Shown in pieces: positions 60,477-64,000 of a stretch of DNA of 64,000 nt. The position numbers and the translations under genes were made by a program. The number at the start of each line of letters is the position of its first letter. Position 1 is the first letter of the stretch. The notes under the pieces were generated by a model, which saw only the letters and a list, made by a program, of their open reading frames with translations, was not told where the DNA came from and ran no database searches. Source of the DNA: Paenarthrobacter sp. Z7-10 (lineage in GTDB: Bacteria > Actinomycetota > Actinomycetes > Actinomycetales > Micrococcaceae). Location of the stretch: positions 1 through 64,000 of the forward strand of contig NZ_JADPVH010000017.1 in the NCBI RefSeq assembly GCF_026932795.1, given 5' to 3'.

Positions 60477-63211
60477 TTGCGCAAGATTTCTTCTATTTCG
60501 CTGCGCGCGGAGATCCCGAGCTTAGTGAAGATCTGGTACAGGTGTCCTTCAACCGTGCGCACAGATACTTCCAGTCGAGCGGCAATGTCCCTGTTGCGCA
60601 GTCCCCGGCAGGCCATTTCGGCGACCTGGAGTTCGCGTTCGGTCAGGTCCGTACCCTCGCTGTGAGGGGTCACGGGCAGTACCGGAAGGGCCTCCACCAG
60701 CCGGTCAAGCCGGTGTTGTGCCGCCCGGGCGGAAAAAGCATCACCAGACTCGCGCGCATAGTCGATTGCCAGCGCCACGCAACGGGCTTCCACTGCGTCC
60801 AGGGCCAGGCCCCGGGACATTCCCGCTGCGCTGATCAGCGATTTAGCATCTTTGCTGCGGCTTCCCCTGGCCACCAAACGGTTCAGTTCGGACATCGGTC
60901 CCTGGCGCCGCGCGGAGATCTCCTCCAGCAGCAGATACTCCTGCTCACTGCCGTGAATGGTCGCACCAAAAAGACTGGTTCCGGCCGCGGTGTATCTTCC
61001 GTTGGCGGCATCGTGTTCAGCCATCTGGATCAGCTTGGTCCGGGCGCCGGGATCCCCCAGCCAGCGGCGCGCCATCAGTTCGCAAAAGGTCGCCATCGAC
61101 GCAGCGCACCACGCCGTCGGGGCCTTGCGGGCGGCGATCTGCGAAAGATAATTCCGCGCTTCGGCCGCGTCCCCCACCTGCGCATAGGCAAAGGCGAGCG
61201 CCGAATAAGCGAGCGCCTCAGAGTTGAAGCTGCTCCGGACCTCCAATTGCGCTACGGCCGCCAACAACGGACCAAGCGCCAAGTCCCCGCGGCCGGCATA
61301 GGTGTACGCGACACCAAGAGCCAACTCCCAGGCCCCGCCACCATACGGCATGTTCTGTGGAAAACGCTCCTGCGCGTCGGTGAGCATTGCTACGCAGTCC
61401 TGCCATTGCCCGGTCAGCAGCAGGGCGGCAAAGAGTCCCTCCCCCTGCTGGCTGCGCAACTTGGGAACGATACCGGAGCGCTGCATCTCGCCGGTCAATT
61501 CCGCAGCCAGCTCCAGCGCATCCAGCTCCCGGCCGGTCATGGCCCAGCCGAGGACAAGCAGGCAGCCACAGTTCAGCCGGTACTCCAGATCACCCTCGCC
61601 GCGGTATCCGGATTCCAGCGCCTGCGAGACGGCCGCGTAGTCGCCCTGGTGAGTCAACATCTCGTACTCTGCCAGCATGATCAGGTCCAGAGCCCGTGCA
61701 GTCTCCACTGTCCGACCGGGGGCTGCCGCGTCGATTTCCGACCTGGTTGCCACCTCGGCGCGTGCCTGCACCAGTAGTTCGGGAATGCGGCGCCGGCCGC
61801 CTGGGATCCACAGCAGGGCCGAGCAGCGGACCAGAACATGGCGGGCGTATTCCGTCAGCGGAAGCCGCTCTAAAGTCTCAGCGCGGATGTCACCGAGGGC
61901 GTTTGCCGCTGCCTCATAGTCGGCCAGGATCATGTGGGCGGCGGCCCGCTGCTCCGCGGCCGCAACCCATTGAGCGTCCTCCGGCCTAATTTCATCAGCA
62001 CATTTCAGTGCAAATATCGGGTCAGAGAATTGGACCGCAGCCCTGGCGGCCGCCAAGGCGATCCCCGGAGCCAGCGGGGCCTGACAATCCAAAGTCCACG
62101 CTGCATAGCTGAGGAGCTCTTCAATGCTCATCTGTTCCGGTGCATGCGAGATAACCTCGGCCACCCGGCGGTGAAGTTCCCGGCGCCGCTCAAGATCGAG
62201 CCAGTCGCGAACGACATCGCCCACGTATTTGTCCCGAAGTGAAACCCAGCGCCGCTCGCTCTCATCAACCTCCAGGTAAGCCGCCTCTTCCATCTCGGCG
62301 ACGATGGAGGCATCCGTCAGCTGGACCAGAACGGACAGCGGCAGCCGCCTGGTCAGGGCGAGGTATTCGATGACCACCTGGGCCTGAGGGCTCTCGCGGC
62401 TCAGTCTGGAACGAACCAAGTCACTCAACGCCCCGACGGAACCCAGCGCTACCTCGGAGTTCATGGTCCAGACCGAACGGCGGCGGTGCAGTGATCCTGA
62501 ACGCAGCTGTTCGCTGACAATGGCATGGAGGACCAGCGGATTTCCTCCGCTGCTGGCGTGGAAGGTAGTCACCACGCTGGCCGTCACTGGGCCACGCAGT
62601 ACCCCCTCCAGCAGATGCACCACCTCTTGCCGCGAGAAGTTCTCCAACCGGAGGTACTCCAACTGACCGTCCTTGATCAGCCAGTGGAAGTCTTCGGGCA
62701 GATCAGTGATGTCGCGGGACAGAACCAGTATCCGGCAGGTTCCGGTCAGCAGCAGATGCATGATCACAGCCACGCTCATCTGGTCCAGGGTGGTCGGATC
62801 ATCCAGGACCAACAGTGCCGGCTGGCCGGCCGCTTCGGCGCGGATCAGCGACTCTACGCCGTGAATGATGGCGGTAGGGGATGCCATCGATTGCGCCGGA
62901 AGTTTAGCGAGCAGGAAGGCGAGCTGGCCATAGGGAGCTATCGAACCGAGCATCGGACTGCGCAGATGCAGGATGTAGGTTTCGGCCCGGAGCTCGTCGG
63001 TCACGGACTGGGCCAACGTCGTTTTGCCGACGCCTTCGGCCCCGGTGGTTGCCACGCCGCGGAAGGCGGGATTCTTCAGCGCCGCTACGACGGACAATAC
63101 GGTATCCCGGCGCACCACAGCCGACCACTCACGCCGCTCAGCCGCTCCCATGCTTTGCCGTGCGCGGGGGTGAAAGCGCATATCCGACTCAGCGGATAAT
63201 TCTTCCGTCAC
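60473..63211 (-). CDS. LuxR-family regulator with AAA/STAND ATPase (paralogue 4)
   Basis: A 912-residue paralogue. Walker A is GAEGVGKTT (Lys ~63) and Walker B is ALLVLDDPTTLDQ, with Pro-Thr-Thr in place of the usual Ala-His/Asn. Helical repeats fill the middle. The HTH is LTERELQVAEMACRGLRNRDIAARLEVSVRTVEGHLYQIFTKLG. The GTG at 63211 is preferred because GGGGGGA lies six bases ahead; GTG 63217 would be too close. It is the first of the four regulators. The 161 bases before it, after pth, contain no CTACYTG element. Confidence 0.88.
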   Translation of the reverse strand: MTEELSAESDMRFHPRARQSMGAAERREWSAVVRRDTVLSVVAALKNPAFRGVATTGAEGVGKTTLAQSVTDELRAETYILHLRSPMLGSIAPYGQLAFLLAKLPAQSMASPTAIIHGVESLIRAEAAGQPALLVLDDPTTLDQMSVAVIMHLLLTGTCRILVLSRDITDLPEDFHWLIKDGQLEYLRLENFSRQEVVHLLEGVLRGPVTASVVTTFHASSGGNPLVLHAIVSEQLRSGSLHRRRSVWTMNSEVALGSVGALSDLVRSRLSRESPQAQVVIEYLALTRRLPLSVLVQLTDASIVAEMEEAAYLEVDESERRWVSLRDKYVGDVVRDWLDLERRRELHRRVAEVISHAPEQMSIEELLSYAAWTLDCQAPLAPGIALAAARAAVQFSDPIFALKCADEIRPEDAQWVAAAEQRAAAHMILADYEAAANALGDIRAETLERLPLTEYARHVLVRCSALLWIPGGRRRIPELLVQARAEVATRSEIDAAAPGRTVETARALDLIMLAEYEMLTHQGDYAAVSQALESGYRGEGDLEYRLNCGCLLVLGWAMTGRELDALELAAELTGEMQRSGIVPKLRSQQGEGLFAALLLTGQWQDCVAMLTDAQERFPQNMPYGGGAWELALGVAYTYAGRGDLALGPLLAAVAQLEVRSSFNSEALAYSALAFAYAQVGDAAEARNYLSQIAARKAPTAWCAASMATFCELMARRWLGDPGARTKLIQMAEHDAANGRYTAAGTSLFGATIHGSEQEYLLLEEISARRQGPMSELNRLVARGSRSKDAKSLISAAGMSRGLALDAVEARCVALAIDYARESGDAFSARAAQHRLDRLVEALPVLPVTPHSEGTDLTERELQVAEMACRGLRNRDIAARLEVSVRTVEGHLYQIFTKLGISARSEIEEILRK

Positions 63212-63372
63212 GCTCACTCCCCCCGGACATGCAGCTTGAGACCCTATCGGGACGCCCCGACAGACCGTTTCACTTAATCTCTGGGCAAGCGTTCTCCTCA
63301 GATGGCGTAATCATACGGTCTAAAGCCGGCCCGACGCCAGCATCGGAGGGTGACGGCGGGTAATGTTCGGGC

Positions 63373-63954
63373 TTACTTTGCCGGGTGGAATTTTTGCTGG
63401 GCGTCGATCAGACCCGCAGTGATCAGCAGTTCGGTGGCATCCGCTGCTTCATCTATCAGTAAGGGCAGCTCCCTGCGCTCCACCGAAGTGAAGTCCTTGA
63501 GCACGTGGGAAGCCGCATCGGCGCGGCCGGGCGGCCTTCCAACGCCTACCCGAACCCGGTAATAATCCTTTGTGCCCAAGGTCCGCGATATATCGCGGAG
63601 ACCGTTGTGACCGCCTTCACCGCCGCCAACCTTCAGCCTGATCGTGTTGAAGTCGATGTCGATCTCGTCATGGATGGCAATGGTGTTCGCGGCAGGGATG
63701 TCGAAGAACTTTCCCAGCGCGGCAGCCGGGCCGCCCGAGAGATTCATGAACGTCAGTGGTTTGGCCAGCACCAGCTTTGGGCCACCTATCCCCAACCGTC
63801 CTTCGGCCACCAGTGCGCGGGACTTGTGGGTGCGAAACGTCACGCCCATCCGCCGGGCCAGCTCCTCGACGACCATGTGGCCAATATTGTGCCTGTTACG
63901 ACTGTAGTCGGGCCCGGGATTCCCGAGCCCGACTACCAGCCAGGTGCTACTCAT
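63373..63954 (-). CDS. pth: Peptidyl-tRNA hydrolase
   Basis: A 193-residue housekeeping enzyme that releases tRNA from stalled peptidyl-tRNA. It has VVGLGNPGPDYSRNRHNIGHMVVEEL with the catalytic His20 equivalent (RNRHNIG), KPLTFMNLSGGPA, HDEIDIDFNTIRLKVGGGEGGHNGLRDI with the catalytic Asp, and RVRVGVGRPPGR. Length and motifs are normal for bacterial Pth. It marks the end of the accessory regulator and glycan region. Confidence 0.96.
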   Translation of the reverse strand: MSSTWLVVGLGNPGPDYSRNRHNIGHMVVEELARRMGVTFRTHKSRALVAEGRLGIGGPKLVLAKPLTFMNLSGGPAAALGKFFDIPAANTIAIHDEIDIDFNTIRLKVGGGEGGHNGLRDISRTLGTKDYYRVRVGVGRPPGRADAASHVLKDFTSVERRELPLLIDEAADATELLITAGLIDAQQKFHPAK

Positions 63955-64000
63955 ATGTTCGATTCTACCAAGCTGCGGGGTGTGCCAGGGGCACCGCTCA

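Overview
The window is high-GC DNA from an actinobacterium. Gene content and protein style (SufU/SufS, LCP protein, large PKD/LamG surface proteins, LuxR regulators of the MalT/LAL type, an EPS operon with an Alg14/Alg13-type pair) suggest a Micrococcaceae member such as Arthrobacter or a relative. This is inferred from recognised protein families, not from a database search. I see no tRNA, rRNA, insertion sequence, CRISPR array or phage gene.

Layout. 1-9.4 kb: the start of a secreted protein running off the left edge, an NhaA Na+/H+ antiporter, two paralogous sensor kinases flanking one long OmpR-type response regulator, a VanZ-like and a DUF218-like membrane protein, and a GT4 glycosyltransferase. 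9.3-13.4 kb: a secreted Thr/Asp/Ala repeat protein, then sufS-sufU-LCP. 13.5-31.1 kb: two giant paralogous surface proteins (beta-propeller/PKD/LamG) bracketing a minus-strand series of an Ala/Pro-rich membrane protein, a cytidylyltransferase-oxidoreductase fusion, an acyltransferase, a glycoside hydrolase, an APH-fold protein and a sulfotransferase. 31.4-38.1 kb (plus strand): Wzy-Wzz fusion, a Wzz with a degenerate BY-kinase-like domain, a Wzx flippase and a CDP-glycerol glycerophosphotransferase-like protein. 38.2-45.4 kb (minus strand): one tightly packed operon of initiating sugar-phosphate transferase, cysQ, cysD, cysN, an Alg14-like protein, an Alg13-like/sulfotransferase-like fusion and a GT2. 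45.9-51.7 kb: an Rrf2 regulator with a sulfonate/taurine-type ABC transporter, divergent from a TauE permease and an APS kinase. 51.8-63.2 kb: four tandem paralogous ATPase-LuxR regulators as two pairs. The last gene is pth.

How it fits together. The centre of the window reads as a locus for an exopolysaccharide that is probably sulfated and may carry glycerol-phosphate-like and acyl groups. ATP sulfurylase (CysDN) and APS kinase (CysC) would make PAPS, a sulfotransferase would use it, and CysQ would remove PAP. cysQ and cysD/N are translationally coupled inside the EPS operon. The promoter regions of both giant surface proteins, of the divergent Wzy operon, of the sugar-transferase/cys operon and of one LuxR pair carry variants of a CTACYTG element (CAAGTAGT/CAGGTAGT on the other strand). 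Both surface-protein promoters share a -35-N17--10 layout with ACTACTTG abutting the -35. I propose that the four LuxR proteins, whose recognition helices share the SVRTVEGHLY core, control this set as one regulon. This regulon, and a sulfotransferase-like domain with degraded PAPS loops fused to an Alg13-like glycosyltransferase, are the most novel things here.
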